Shown here: in pieces, positions 43,651 through 50,659 of the stretch
How positions within the stretch are numbered: the first letter of the stretch is position 1
Layout of the letters: every line of letters starts with the position of its first letter
From: a virus
IMG/VR virus record: IMGVR_UViG_3300032431_000008
Coordinates: 1-64,000 of that record
Length of the DNA stretch: 64,000 bases
Reading direction: 5' to 3' (one strand)
Made by a program: the position numbers and the translations under genes
The notes under the pieces: model-generated
Databases searched by the model: none
What the model saw: the letters and a program-made list of their open reading frames with translations, nothing else
Told to the model about the DNA's origin: nothing

Positions 43651-43937
43651 TTGGCTAGGCGGTAAGACTTGATTTTGGAAATGCCCGTGTTGGGCTGCTC
43701 GGAAAGGAGCAACCCTGATTTCTCAAGACGGGAAATTGCCCGCTGAATCGTGGAGATGGACCAGAAGGGAAAGAACTCGGACTGGAGTTCCTTGTAACTG
43801 GCGATGACCCATGGTTCGCGGTGGTGGGTCATGTTCTGTATGTGCTGTAAGACAATCGCCTCGTTCAGCCCGATGGCTAAGGCAAGGGACGCGGTTACTT
43901 GCAGGGGTGGTTCCTGGATTAGAAGTGATGTTGTCAT
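43647..43937 (-). CDS. winged-helix replication/regulatory protein
   Basis: 96 residues. The segment EAIVLQHIQNMTHHREPWVI, then SYKELQSEFFPFWSISTIQR and SRLEKSGLLL, is the winged-helix seen at the N-terminus of phage replication initiators. ATGA overlap with the 290-residue gene suggests a coupled pair. It lies behind a 180-bp structured leader. Confidence 0.7.
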   Translation of the reverse strand: MTTSLLIQEPPLQVTASLALAIGLNEAIVLQHIQNMTHHREPWVIASYKELQSEFFPFWSISTIQRAISRLEKSGLLLSEQPNTGISKIKSYRLAK

Positions 43938-43985
43938 AGTGGGCGTGTGTGTTTAACCGCTAAGCTAGCTGGCTTCTTGGTAGCG

Positions 43986-44030
43986 GAAAACAAAAAGCCC
44001 ACCGTAGGGCGTCGAAGGCTACGGTGGGCT
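43986..44030 (-). terminator. strong terminator hairpin in leader
   Basis: AGCCCACCGTAG and CTACGGTGGGCT pair perfectly over 12 bp around an 11-nt loop. On the minus strand the stem is followed by TTTTTGTTTT. It lies between the gene ending at 44136 and the replication pair starting at 43937. Confidence 0.9.
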
Positions 44031-44036
44031 CAGAGT

Positions 44037-44114
44037 GAACGGCGCGGCTGTAAGTCTCCTTACAGTTTCGACGCCGTTCGGAAGAACCTGATAGAACTGT
44101 TCTTTTTGGAACAG
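44037..44114 (-). promoter_or_regulatory. structured leader, possible attenuator
   Basis: Outer stem GAACGGCG/CGCCGTTC (44037-44044 with 44072-44079) encloses inner stem CTGTAAG/CTTACAG (44048-44054 with 44059-44065). A third hairpin CTGTTC/GAACAG lies at 44097-44114. Together with the terminator at 43986-44030 this sits between a CTTACTT motif and the replication pair, as in an attenuation leader. Confidence 0.5.
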
Positions 44115-44130
44115 GTCAACCAAGTAAGTT
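44114..44130 (-). promoter_or_regulatory. CTTACTT-type motif before structured leader
   Basis: Minus strand reads AACTTACTTGGTTGACC, directly upstream of the hairpin-rich leader of the replication pair. Confidence 0.6.
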
Positions 44131-44135
44131 AAGAA

Positions 44136-44522
44136 TTACGAAGCGCGTGGTGTTGCTGGTAAAGTGGTCCTTCGCGCCGACTCAAGGCCGACAGCTTGGC
44201 CGCGATAGACTTCCGCTTGATTCTCCAGCTTGTCTTGCAAGTGACGGATCGCTAGCGGAACTGTTGTGCCGGATGCCGTCTGCAACCATGGGGCACGAAG
44301 GCCATACCCGGCTATGCGGCACTCATAAACCGTGCGCGCCAGCCTTTCCTTCATATCGACCGAAATAGTGGAGCAGCGATTAAAGCCGCTGGTCCGTATG
44401 CCGGTGGCCTTTAAGTCGTAGCCGGGGCCGTCCCACTTGTGGACAGTCCACTGGTAGCCGGGTAGCGCCTTGGTGAGCGCGGCCCTGAAAGCTTTAATAT
44501 CTGGTTTAGGTTTAGGATTCAT
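44136..44522 (-). CDS. hypothetical protein
   Basis: 128 residues from ATG 44522 (MNPKPKPDIKAFRAALTKAL). Mixed alpha/beta, with no recognised domain. It starts 31 bp after a CTTACTT motif copy and is a single-gene or first-gene unit. Confidence 0.65.
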   Translation of the reverse strand: MNPKPKPDIKAFRAALTKALPGYQWTVHKWDGPGYDLKATGIRTSGFNRCSTISVDMKERLARTVYECRIAGYGLRAPWLQTASGTTVPLAIRHLQDKLENQAEVYRGQAVGLESARRTTLPATPRAS

Positions 44523-44552
44523 AGTGGTGGAAATTCTTCTGTGGTGATTACA

Positions 44553-44569
44553 GGTCAATCAAGTAAGTT
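44553..44569 (-). promoter_or_regulatory. CTTACTT-type motif, extended copy
   Basis: Minus strand reads AACTTACTTGATTGACC, followed by TGTAATCACCACAGAAGAA. The downstream 20 bases match those after the copy at 45427 almost exactly, so the conserved element is about 40 bp. Confidence 0.6.
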
Positions 44570-44975
44570 ACTTTTCGGTGGGCATGTTTATGGCGCTATA
44601 TGCTATTTCAGCCGCTAGCCGGACTTCGCAGGCTTTCTCGTATTTGCGTTGTGCTTCCTCGTATTCTGTCCCGCTCATTGCCACCACCGAGCATCCTTCA
44701 ATGACGGCATAGCACAGTTTGCATTCGAGATTGGCGGCATCAACGGCGTCCCGTAGTGCGAGAGTGTCCGGGGCGGGCACGTTGCTACCGAGGCGTTCCA
44801 TCTTGGCGATGTATGCCTTAAGCGCGGGGATTCCGCTGGGCTCAATGAGGACGGTATCGGTTGCGTGGACTGGCAGGTGGTGGTTGGCCGTGATAATCAG
44901 GCCGTAGGTGTGGGGGCAGACGGATGCGTAGGCACCGTCGCCAAGGTGGATGGGTTCGGGGAGTGGCGCGTTCAT
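44568..44975 (-). CDS. hypothetical protein
   Basis: 135 residues. The N-terminal half has a beta pattern (YGLIITANHHLPVHATDTVLI), the C-terminal half is Ala-rich helical (YEEAQRKYEKACEVRLAAEI). Overlaps the upstream gene by ATGA. It is one of a set of small Ala-rich helical proteins in the block. Confidence 0.65.
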   Translation of the reverse strand: MNAPLPEPIHLGDGAYASVCPHTYGLIITANHHLPVHATDTVLIEPSGIPALKAYIAKMERLGSNVPAPDTLALRDAVDAANLECKLCYAVIEGCSVVAMSGTEYEEAQRKYEKACEVRLAAEIAYSAINMPTEK

Positions 44976-45385
44976 TTTGCACCTTTCTTTAGGGATTTGT
45001 TAAGGGCGTTGCGGGCGGCGTGGGCGTTGAGTGCGGCCTTGTGCTGGGTTTTAATCAGCTTATAGTAGGTAGCCATTGCTGCCTTAAGCGCTACATCAGC
45101 GGAGCCCTTGGAACTGATGGATTGGAAGTGTGCACATCCAGCGGCTTCATGGTATGCCTCGTCTCGAATAGTGAATGCGTCCTTTGAGTCTTCAAATGCG
45201 TCGTTGGCTGCGTTATAGGCGATGATTGCAGAAACTTGTGAGTAAAGCGCGGAGGTAAAATTAAGGAAAGCCGCGTTTCGCATGGCAGTTACGGTAAGGT
45301 AAAGAGCGATTGCGTCGCTAGATTTCTGAGCAAGGCTAGGCTTAGTAGGGGCTGGGCAGGTGGTGGTGGTAGGCTTTGTTTTCAT
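44972..45385 (-). CDS. Ala-rich helical protein
   Basis: 137 residues from ATG 45385 (MKTKPTTTTCPAP). Long helices (SAIIAYNAANDAFEDSKDAF, ALNAHAARNALNKSLKK) with repeated A-x3-A-x3-Y spacing. It belongs to the Ala-rich small-protein set and follows a CTTACTT motif by 42 bp. Confidence 0.65.
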   Translation of the reverse strand: MKTKPTTTTCPAPTKPSLAQKSSDAIALYLTVTAMRNAAFLNFTSALYSQVSAIIAYNAANDAFEDSKDAFTIRDEAYHEAAGCAHFQSISSKGSADVALKAAMATYYKLIKTQHKAALNAHAARNALNKSLKKGAK

Positions 45386-45426
45386 GTTGGTTATTGCGTG
45401 GTGAAAGTTCGTCTGTGGTAATTGCG

Positions 45427-45443
45427 GGTCAACCAAGTAAGTT
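45427..45443 (-). promoter_or_regulatory. CTTACTT-type motif, extended copy
   Basis: Minus strand reads AACTTACTTGGTTGACC, then CGCAATTACCACAGACGAA. It overlaps the last codons and stop (NLLG-stop) of the small gene 45429-45596 and lies 42 bp before the next start. Confidence 0.6.
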
Positions 45444-45596
45444 CTTTTTGGGAGTCTCAAGGAACGATTCTTGGCGGGATGCTTCCTTGGCCACGGCCTC
45501 GCTGCGCTCGGCAATCTCGGCCATGGTGGGTAGGCTTTGCTGTTCGGTGGAAGCGAGGTTGAAGTCGGCTGCAAATAGGTCGGGTTGGTTGTTCAT
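45429..45596 (-). CDS. hypothetical small protein (55 aa)
   Basis: 55 residues from ATG 45596 to TGA 45429 (MNNQPDLFAADFNLAS to KKNLLG). Helical middle (MAEIAERSEAVAKEASR). The stop codon is formed within the CTTACTT motif. Absent from longer-frame views; supported by tight spacing and plausible composition. Confidence 0.6.
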   Translation of the reverse strand: MNNQPDLFAADFNLASTEQQSLPTMAEIAERSEAVAKEASRQESFLETPKKNLLG

Positions 45597-45874
45597 GTGG
45601 TTAAGCGCTGGCGGTTGCCTGTGCGGTGGAGCAGTCCGGTGATTGCGGCGCAGGAAAATCCAAGCTGGTCGGCGATGTGTTGGGGGGAGGTGCCTTGATG
45701 GAACAGGATTATGGCGTCGGCTTGTTCGGCTTTTGTCATGCGGCGTAGGTCGGTGGGTTTGTCGAGCACTACGGTATTGAGCGGGGCGGTGAGCATGTGG
45801 CGGTATTTGGCAACTAGGTGCTCAAGTGCGCGGACGGTGGAGCTGGCTGGGTGGTCTAGTGTTTCGTGGTTCAT
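45593..45874 (-). CDS. small HTH protein
   Basis: 93 residues. A helix-turn-helix at about 50-80 (ADAIILFHQGTSPQHIADQLGF then CAAITGLLHR) of the resolvase/MarR-like type. Possible repressor of the block. ATGA overlap downstream. Confidence 0.7.
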   Translation of the reverse strand: MNHETLDHPASSTVRALEHLVAKYRHMLTAPLNTVVLDKPTDLRRMTKAEQADAIILFHQGTSPQHIADQLGFSCAAITGLLHRTGNRQRLTT

Positions 45875-45901
45875 TGGTGGGAGGAGGTGGTGGAGTTGGC
45901 G

Positions 45902-46096
45902 TTATTTTTGGGAGGTGGTGTAGCGGAGAATTCCGTGGCGGCGGGAGACGAGGGAGACGAGGGACTGAGAGACGGCAAGGGCTGCGGCAATCTCAACCTG
46001 GGTTGCGGAGGTGCGGGCCATTGCTAGGATGCGTTTGATGGTATCGGCTGGCGTTGGCTGGTGGGCTGGGCGGGTGGGCGTTGGTTGTGTGTTCAT
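45902..46096 (-). CDS. small HTH protein
   Basis: 64 residues. Helix-turn-helix at about 22-48 (RILAMARTSATQVEIAAALA, SQSLVSLVSRRHG). It could bind DNA as a dimer. Two adjacent HTH genes suggest local regulation. Confidence 0.65.
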   Translation of the reverse strand: MNTQPTPTRPAHQPTPADTIKRILAMARTSATQVEIAAALAVSQSLVSLVSRRHGILRYTTSQK

Positions 46097-46101
46097 GGTA
46101 G

Positions 46102-46122
46102 GGCACCGGGAAGCCCCGCCGC
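46102..46122. repeat. 21-bp exact repeat with hairpin, copy 1
   Basis: GGCACCGGGAAGCCCCGCCGC is identical to 47117-47137. An imperfect hairpin follows (AAGCCC with GGGCTT). Confidence 0.7.
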
Positions 46123-46160
46123 TTGTGAAAGCAGGCAGGGCTTAGGGCGGGAGGGTCGGC

Positions 46161-47084
46161 TTACTTTTTGAGCAGACGGAATGCCTCGGTTTTGTCGATG
46201 GTCCGCATGGTGCCGTCTGGCTCCATTACAAGCATGGTGTGGTCAGAGTTGGCCGGGCGGCGTAGGTCTTTTTGTCCCCACGCGATGACTTCGCCGGGGG
46301 TGCAATCAATGCGGAGGAGTCCGTCCTTGCCCCATTTGCCGGTGGAGTCGCCGAAAGTGTAGTCCGGTTTTGCACCGGAAGGAAAGGACACCTTGGCAAT
46401 CCATGGCGCGGAGTAGCGGCGCTCGTTGTAGCTGCCGGTTTCGCGCTCGTAGTAACCGGAGGCGAGACGGGCGGCGGCGCGTTCGGCCTTGGCGATAACC
46501 TTAAGGCGGTCGCTCTCGACCTTGGCGGCGGCGGCGCGGGTTGTGTGCTCGGTGGTGAGGCGGGCGATTTCGGCGAGGTGCGGGGCGTTGTGAGCCTCAA
46601 TCAAGGGCGTGATGCGAGCGATGGTTTCGGCCTTGGCGGTGTCGTGCGCGGCGCGGTCAACTCCATCGGGTAGGTAGTAGTCTGCCAGGTGCCGCACTTC
46701 CTGCTTATCCCACGAGTAGGACGGCCCTGCGCCGGTGTGCGTGTTGTGCGTGCAGCTAATGATCGGATCGGCCTGCCAAGCGGCAAACCGACTTACGTGC
46801 TCGGCGAGGGCAGCGGCTTCGCGGTCTGCTTTGGCGGTGATGACTTGCGCCAAGGCGGCGGCAAGGGCGGCGGGCGTTGCCTCGCTGACTTCGATGGCTG
46901 CGCCGTTCATGTTGTTTACGGTGGCAGGTGTGGTTCGCAAATCTAGGATAGAGACTAAGGTCGCCCAATGAACGGGCGAGAAGTCGGATGGGCTGACATT
47001 AATCTCGACACGAGGGCCAAGGACTAAGCCTTTGAGGAGGGCGGCTTTTTGATCGGTGCTTACGCTGATACTTAGGGAGTTCAT
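46161..47084 (-). CDS. hypothetical protein with long helix and beta C-terminus
   Basis: 307 residues from ATG 47084 (frame opens at 47153). N-terminal domain (SISVSTDQKAALLKGLVLG), a long charged helix (about 160-230), then a beta-rich C-terminus (YTFGDSTGKWGKDGLL, CTPGEVIAWGQKDLRR). It is the largest gene of this small-gene region. I recognise no family. Confidence 0.65.
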   Translation of the reverse strand: MNSLSISVSTDQKAALLKGLVLGPRVEINVSPSDFSPVHWATLVSILDLRTTPATVNNMNGAAIEVSEATPAALAAALAQVITAKADREAAALAEHVSRFAAWQADPIISCTHNTHTGAGPSYSWDKQEVRHLADYYLPDGVDRAAHDTAKAETIARITPLIEAHNAPHLAEIARLTTEHTTRAAAAKVESDRLKVIAKAERAAARLASGYYERETGSYNERRYSAPWIAKVSFPSGAKPDYTFGDSTGKWGKDGLLRIDCTPGEVIAWGQKDLRRPANSDHTMLVMEPDGTMRTIDKTEAFRLLKK

Positions 47085-47116
47085 TTTAGTTTTGTTATGC
47101 CATAGCGTGATTGCTA

Positions 47117-47167
47117 GGCACCGGGAAGCCCCGCCGCGCCGTTTTACGGGCAAGGGCGGGGCTGGGG
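47117..47167. repeat. 21-bp repeat copy 2 with perfect hairpin
   Basis: Bases 47117-47137 repeat the 21-bp unit exactly. GCCCCGCC and GGCGGGGC (8 bp) form a hairpin. It could act as a terminator-like or mRNA-stabilising element between genes. Confidence 0.6.
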
Positions 47168-47184
47168 GCTGTGTTGGTATGGGG

Positions 47185-47454
47185 CTATGCCATGGAGGCG
47201 GGGATTGGTTCGTTGGCTGTGGTTAGTTGAGTTTCGGCATATTTTGCACGTCCTCTGCGGTCTTGCTCGGAGCGGAAAGCCATAAGTTTTGCGCGTAGGT
47301 CTTTACGAAGTGCCGCACGATCAGCGGCGGGAGTCGGTGATTTGCTGTATTTGTCGCCTCTTGCGCCGATGGACTCAATGTTACGTAGCCTGTCATAAAT
47401 GGATGTTTCGCTGCGGTATAGTTCAAGGTCGGTTAAATTTAAAAGTGTGTTCAT
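47185..47454 (-). CDS. hypothetical small protein
   Basis: 89 residues, starts MNTLLNLTDLELYRSE, basic helical middle (RAALRKDLRAKLMAFRSEQD). No family recognised. Confidence 0.6.
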   Translation of the reverse strand: MNTLLNLTDLELYRSETSIYDRLRNIESIGARGDKYSKSPTPAADRAALRKDLRAKLMAFRSEQDRRGRAKYAETQLTTANEPIPASMA

Positions 47455-47474
47455 GGGCGTTCTTGTTGTGTGGG

Positions 47475-47606
47475 TTATTGGTCAAGTATCTGGAAAGCGT
47501 CGGCAAGGGCGCGGGCAATCTCGTCCTCGTCGGCGTTGCGGGGAAGCGGGGGGAGGTCGGCAAGGCGCAAATATTGGTTGGCCTCGGTGGTGGTGGTGGT
47601 TGGCAT
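47475..47606 (-). CDS. hypothetical small protein (43 aa)
   Basis: ATG 47606 to TAA 47475: MPTTTTTEANQYLRLADLP, then DEDEIARALADAF. Thr-run start and acidic helix. It fits exactly between neighbours with the same style of start (ACC repeats). Confidence 0.5.
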   Translation of the reverse strand: MPTTTTTEANQYLRLADLPPLPRNADEDEIARALADAFQILDQ

Positions 47607-47610
47607 GGGA

Positions 47611-47784
47611 TTAGCGGCGATATGGGGTGGCGTTCCACTGTGCGCCGGTCATGCGGATGACTTTGCCGGGGTCGCTGCGAGCAAGGGCGTGGGCGTCGCG
47701 TTTGGCGTTCGCACCACAAAAGGCGTAGTCAGAGCGGCGAGCGTTAAAGCGGACTATGTAATAGATTCGGGCGTCGTTGTTCAT
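47611..47784 (-). CDS. hypothetical small protein (57 aa)
   Basis: ATG 47784 to TAA 47611: MNNDARIYYIVRFNARRS, then KVIRMTGAQW. Likely a beta-rich small protein. Sits between other small leftward genes. Confidence 0.5.
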   Translation of the reverse strand: MNNDARIYYIVRFNARRSDYAFCGANAKRDAHALARSDPGKVIRMTGAQWNATPYRR

Positions 47785-47804
47785 GGCGTTCTTGTTGTGT
47801 AGGA

Positions 47805-48146
47805 TTAGGCTGCGGGAAAGCGGGATTTAAAAGCGGCAAGTAAAAGGTCTGCGGCGGTGATGGGGTCGCTGTTCTTGGCGGCAAGGGCTGCGAGGGCGTA
47901 GGCGTGCCAGCGTTCGGCGTCGGCTGGTGTGGGGGGTGGGGCGGGGGCTTTAGTGGACTCAATATGTGCTTCCATGGCGGCGTTTAGTGCTGTTAGGGCA
48001 TCGCGGCGAAGTGCAAAGGTGGCTGTCACGGCGTCGTATTGAGGGGAGCTGAGCGGCGTTCCATCGGCTGCGTTGAGGGCGTTGTCATAGGCATTGGCTG
48101 CGAGTTCGTAGGCGATGACGGCTTGCTGGTAGGCGGTGGTGGTCAT
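47805..48146 (-). CDS. Ala-rich helical protein
   Basis: 113 residues (MTTTAYQQAVIAYELAANAY). Helices with A-x3-Y/A-x3 spacing, Pro-rich linker, second helix (ADLLLAAFKSRF). Coupled to the upstream 48-residue gene by ATGA. Confidence 0.6.
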   Translation of the reverse strand: MTTTAYQQAVIAYELAANAYDNALNAADGTPLSSPQYDAVTATFALRRDALTALNAAMEAHIESTKAPAPPPTPADAERWHAYALAALAAKNSDPITAADLLLAAFKSRFPAA

Positions 48147-48289
48147 GGCGTGATGGTGGCAAGGGTGAGGAAGGCGAGGGCGAGGGCTGCGAGGGCGTAG
48201 GGCAGGCGGCGGGCGAGCCGGTGGGACTGGCGGACCTGGGCGCGGTTCGCGCGGCGTTGCTGGGCGGTGGTGGTGTGGGCGTGGTGCAT
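48143..48289 (-). CDS. small membrane protein (48 aa)
   Basis: ATG 48289 to TGA 48143. The first 30 residues are basic (MHHAHTTTAQQRRANR, HRLARR), then a transmembrane helix (LPYALAALALAFLTLATI). Overlaps the next gene by ATGA. Confidence 0.5.
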   Translation of the reverse strand: MHHAHTTTAQQRRANRAQVRQSHRLARRLPYALAALALAFLTLATITP

Positions 48290-48326
48290 GGGTGGGTGGG
48301 AGAGATTTGACTAAAGGGCTTTAGCG

Positions 48327-48812
48327 TTATGCGATGCGGAATGAACCTTGCGATGCGTCGGTTAAAACACGGCATCCATATTTTGCTTTTATCGTGTCTA
48401 AGTCTTGGCCTTTCGAGAATCTTGCGGCGTCTTGTTCTCTGCGGAAAAACCAGGCACGCTTCTTAGCGGCGAATTTAAAGGCTGCGGCTTTCAGGGCGTC
48501 TTTAACTGTGAAGGTGTCGCCGGTAACCCATAGCCATTTCCCAACGATTTCGATAATGATCCCTTGTAAAGCAATGATCTCTGAAACCTTGGCTGCAATT
48601 TCCTCGTCCATCTCAACGGCGGTTTCGGCGTCGTTGTCGGTCATGGTTTTGCGGTATTCACCGCGCAGGGCGGCGGAGTAGGCGGCGTTTATGCGCTGCA
48701 TTTCCTCAAGGCTTCCGCCAAGGTCGGGGTGGTTGGCCTTGGCGAGTTCACGAAAGCGGGTTTTGATTGCAGCCTCGTCAAAGCAGGCGGCGAAGTAGTT
48801 TTGTGTGTTCAT
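48327..48812 (-). CDS. J-domain (DnaJ-like) protein
   Basis: 161 residues. N-terminal J-domain with HPD at 28-30 (AKANHPDLGGSLEEMQRIN) and the usual helix III. J-domains stimulate Hsp70 ATPase. The rest is a helical region and a beta end (FTVKDALKAAAFKFAAKKRA). Unusual length for a DnaJ, but the core signature is exact. It could recruit the host DnaK to phage replication or assembly. Confidence 0.85.
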   Translation of the reverse strand: MNTQNYFAACFDEAAIKTRFRELAKANHPDLGGSLEEMQRINAAYSAALRGEYRKTMTDNDAETAVEMDEEIAAKVSEIIALQGIIIEIVGKWLWVTGDTFTVKDALKAAAFKFAAKKRAWFFRREQDAARFSKGQDLDTIKAKYGCRVLTDASQGSFRIA

Positions 48813-48844
48813 TTGGTCGGGTTGGTGGTGGTGGGTGGGCGCCT

Positions 48845-48877
48845 TAAAACCCCGCCACTCCTGGGAGCTGGCGGGGC
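48845..48877 (-). terminator. rho-independent terminator
   Basis: CCCCGCCA / TGGCGGGG stem (8 bp) around an 11-nt loop. On the minus strand it is followed by TTTTAAGG. It lies between a small gene ending at 48894 and the J-domain gene starting at 48812. Confidence 0.65.
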
Positions 48878-48893
48878 TGGGTGCGGGTTGGGC

Positions 48894-49145
48894 CTAGTCG
48901 GTGCAAACGGCAAATCCTCGGGAGTAATACCCGGCGATGTGTTCGCCTGCGGGCACGTCTGCGCGGGTTACAATGTAAAGCGCGCACCCTCTCGGGTCGG
49001 TCTGGTGGTGGGCGATAAGGTGGGGATGGGCGGCCATTACTGCGGCGATGCGGGCAAGTGCGCCTTTTTCTCTGTCGGGCGTACGGGCTAGGCGTTTTCC
49101 GGTGTGGGTGTTGTAGGTGTGCGGGGCGTCGGTGGTGGTGGTGAT
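48894..49145 (-). CDS. hypothetical protein with non-standard ATC start
   Basis: An 83-residue open frame that reads ITTTTDAPHTYNTHTGKR onward to CTD-stop. The expected ATG of the local MTTT-type pattern is ATC at 49145, and no in-frame ATG, GTG or TTG is available between the upstream stop (TAA) and that codon. Either ATC is used, the start has mutated, or the true start is downstream (M at residue 37). Confidence 0.4.
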   Translation of the reverse strand: MTTTTDAPHTYNTHTGKRLARTPDREKGALARIAAVMAAHPHLIAHHQTDPRGCALYIVTRADVPAGEHIAGYYSRGFAVCTD

Positions 49146-49166
49146 GTGCTGAGAGAGTGGGGCGGG

Positions 49167-49355
49167 TTAAAGGGTCACGCGGTCGGCTAGGGCTTCCGTG
49201 ATGCGTCCAGACCGGGCGAGGCTGTCAACGTAGTTGCAAAAGGTCTCGCGCACGTGGGCGGGGTAGTCGTTTTGCCTGCGGGTGCGTCGGTAAAGCGGGG
49301 CGAATTGGGGGAAGTTATTCCAAAAGGCGGCGCGTAGTTGGGCGGTGGTGGTCAT
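49167..49355 (-). CDS. small protein paralogous to C-terminus of 49658-50083 product
   Basis: 62 residues: MTTTAQLRAAFWNNFPQF ... RITEALADRVTL. Matches the end of the 49658-50083 protein (MTTQQQIRASFWQAHPHL ... RITPALAARTTL). Both have a Trp/Phe helix, a central Cys-aromatic region and the same R-I-T-x-A-L-A-x-R end. A small duplicated family. Confidence 0.65.
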   Translation of the reverse strand: MTTTAQLRAAFWNNFPQFAPLYRRTRRQNDYPAHVRETFCNYVDSLARSGRITEALADRVTL

Positions 49356-49375
49356 GGGAAAAGGTGGGTTTCGGG

Positions 49376-49636
49376 TTAAAGGGTGGCGGCTGATTCGCGC
49401 GCTTGAACGCGCTCGGCTAGAAATTTAAATGAAGGGGCGTCGAATCGTTGTGAGTCGAAAATCAACCAAATCGCTTCGGCTGTTTTGCCCGCTTTACTAA
49501 GTGAAAGGACAAGCTCGGCTGTTCTGTCGATCTCGGCTAGTCGTCCTCCAATGGGAAAGCGGGCGGCTTGGTCTAGGGTGGTGTAGTAGATACTTAATCG
49601 CTCGTCGGTGGTGGTGGCTGGTGTTGGTGTATTCAT
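49376..49636 (-). CDS. hypothetical small protein
   Basis: 86 residues (MNTPTPATTTDERLSIYY), helical (RTAELVLSLSKAGKTAEAIW). No family recognised. Confidence 0.55.
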   Translation of the reverse strand: MNTPTPATTTDERLSIYYTTLDQAARFPIGGRLAEIDRTAELVLSLSKAGKTAEAIWLIFDSQRFDAPSFKFLAERVQARESAATL

Positions 49637-49657
49637 GGGAAAAGGTGGGTGGGTGGG

Positions 49658-50083
49658 TTAAAGGGTGGTGCGGGCTGCGAGGGCTGGGGTGATGCGTTGC
49701 GCTGTTATTAGGGTTACGAGGTATGCACTGAATGAACAAGTGACGGTCGCGCAGTGGTGGCGCTTGCCCTTGGATATAATGCCAGCGGCGCGGGCCTGCT
49801 CGGCTAGGTGTGGGTGTGCTTGCCAAAAACTGGCGCGGATTTGCTGCTGTGTGGTCATGGTGGGGGGGTGTGGGTTAGTGGCTGCAAGTCGGTCCTCGGC
49901 TTTCCATAGTGCACGCTGCGCACGTCCTCGGGATTCTAGGGCGGGTGTCATGGCGTGGTCATAGTTAAAACCGGAAGTGGGGAGGGCTGCGGCGTGGCTG
50001 TCTGCGTCGGCGAAGGCTTTTTTCGCGCAGGCTAAAGCGCGGCGGGCGGCGGTGGGTGTGGTCGTGGTGGTCGTGGTGGTCAT
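49658..50083 (-). CDS. two-part small protein, C-terminal half duplicated elsewhere
   Basis: 141 residues. The N-terminal 75 form an Ala-rich helix after a Thr-run (ARRALACAKKAFADADSH). From M76 (nt 49858) the chain repeats the fold of the 49167-49355 product. It may be a fusion of two small genes, or two proteins from alternative starts. Confidence 0.55.
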   Translation of the reverse strand: MTTTTTTTTPTAARRALACAKKAFADADSHAAALPTSGFNYDHAMTPALESRGRAQRALWKAEDRLAATNPHPPTMTTQQQIRASFWQAHPHLAEQARAAGIISKGKRHHCATVTCSFSAYLVTLITAQRITPALAARTTL

Positions 50084-50100
50084 GGTGGGGCGTGGGTGGG

Positions 50101-50400
50101 TTAAAGGGAGGCGATGGGCGCGGCGATGCCTGCCCGGTCAAGCGCGGCTTGTAGCTGCTCGCCCAGGCGTTCGGCCTTGGCGCGGGCGGCGAAGTATTGG
50201 GCGCGGGCGGTGCCGTAGTCCTGGGCGAGCTGGGCCGCTACTTGGTCGGCAGTAGCGGGGGGGATGGGCGGGGGCAAGCTGGCTGCGGCGTCGGTGGCCT
50301 CAAGGGCGAGGGCGGCGGTCATGGAGGCGTAAGCGGCGCGGGCGCGGTTGCGTTCGGCTTCGGTGGTGGTGCGGGTGGTGGTGGTGGTGCGGGTGGTCAT
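50101..50400 (-). CDS. Ala-rich helical small protein
   Basis: 99 residues beginning with a Thr/Arg run (MTTRTTTTTRTTTEAERN), then Ala-rich helix (ARAAYASMTAALALEATDAA) and a second helix ending AAPIASL. Part of the Ala-rich set; GC-rich. Confidence 0.55.
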   Translation of the reverse strand: MTTRTTTTTRTTTEAERNRARAAYASMTAALALEATDAAASLPPPIPPATADQVAAQLAQDYGTARAQYFAARAKAERLGEQLQAALDRAGIAAPIASL

Positions 50401-50427
50401 GGTGGGAGGTGGGTCGGGTGTGGTGGA

Positions 50428-50649
50428 TTAATGCTTGGAGGCGGAAAGTTCGGCTTTATAGGCGGCTCGGTAAGTGGCCCGGTATTTTTCGGCGCGGTAA
50501 ATGGATTTTAGATATGAGAGCCCCGGCCCCCATTCGGGGTTTATGGTGGATGTGGTTGCGGCGGCGGCGGCGTGGGCGGTGGTTCGTAGTTTGGCGCGGG
50601 CTAGCTTGCGCGTTAACCGGGCTTTTTCGGGCGTGTTTTGGGTGGTCAT
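50428..50649 (-). CDS. small basic helical protein
   Basis: 73 residues from ATG 50649 (frame opens at 50799): MTTQNTPEKARLTRKLAR to AYKAELSASKH. Basic Ala-rich helix with an aromatic centre (WGPGLSYLKSIYRAEKYR). Confidence 0.5.
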   Translation of the reverse strand: MTTQNTPEKARLTRKLARAKLRTTAHAAAAATTSTINPEWGPGLSYLKSIYRAEKYRATYRAAYKAELSASKH

Positions 50650-50659
50650 GGGCGGGAGG

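Noticed and set aside
46272-47802. Plus-strand Gly/Val-rich open frames in the small-gene block
   Set aside because: These are shadows of GC-rich leftward genes; no plausible starts or spacing, and Gly/Arg-rich composition.
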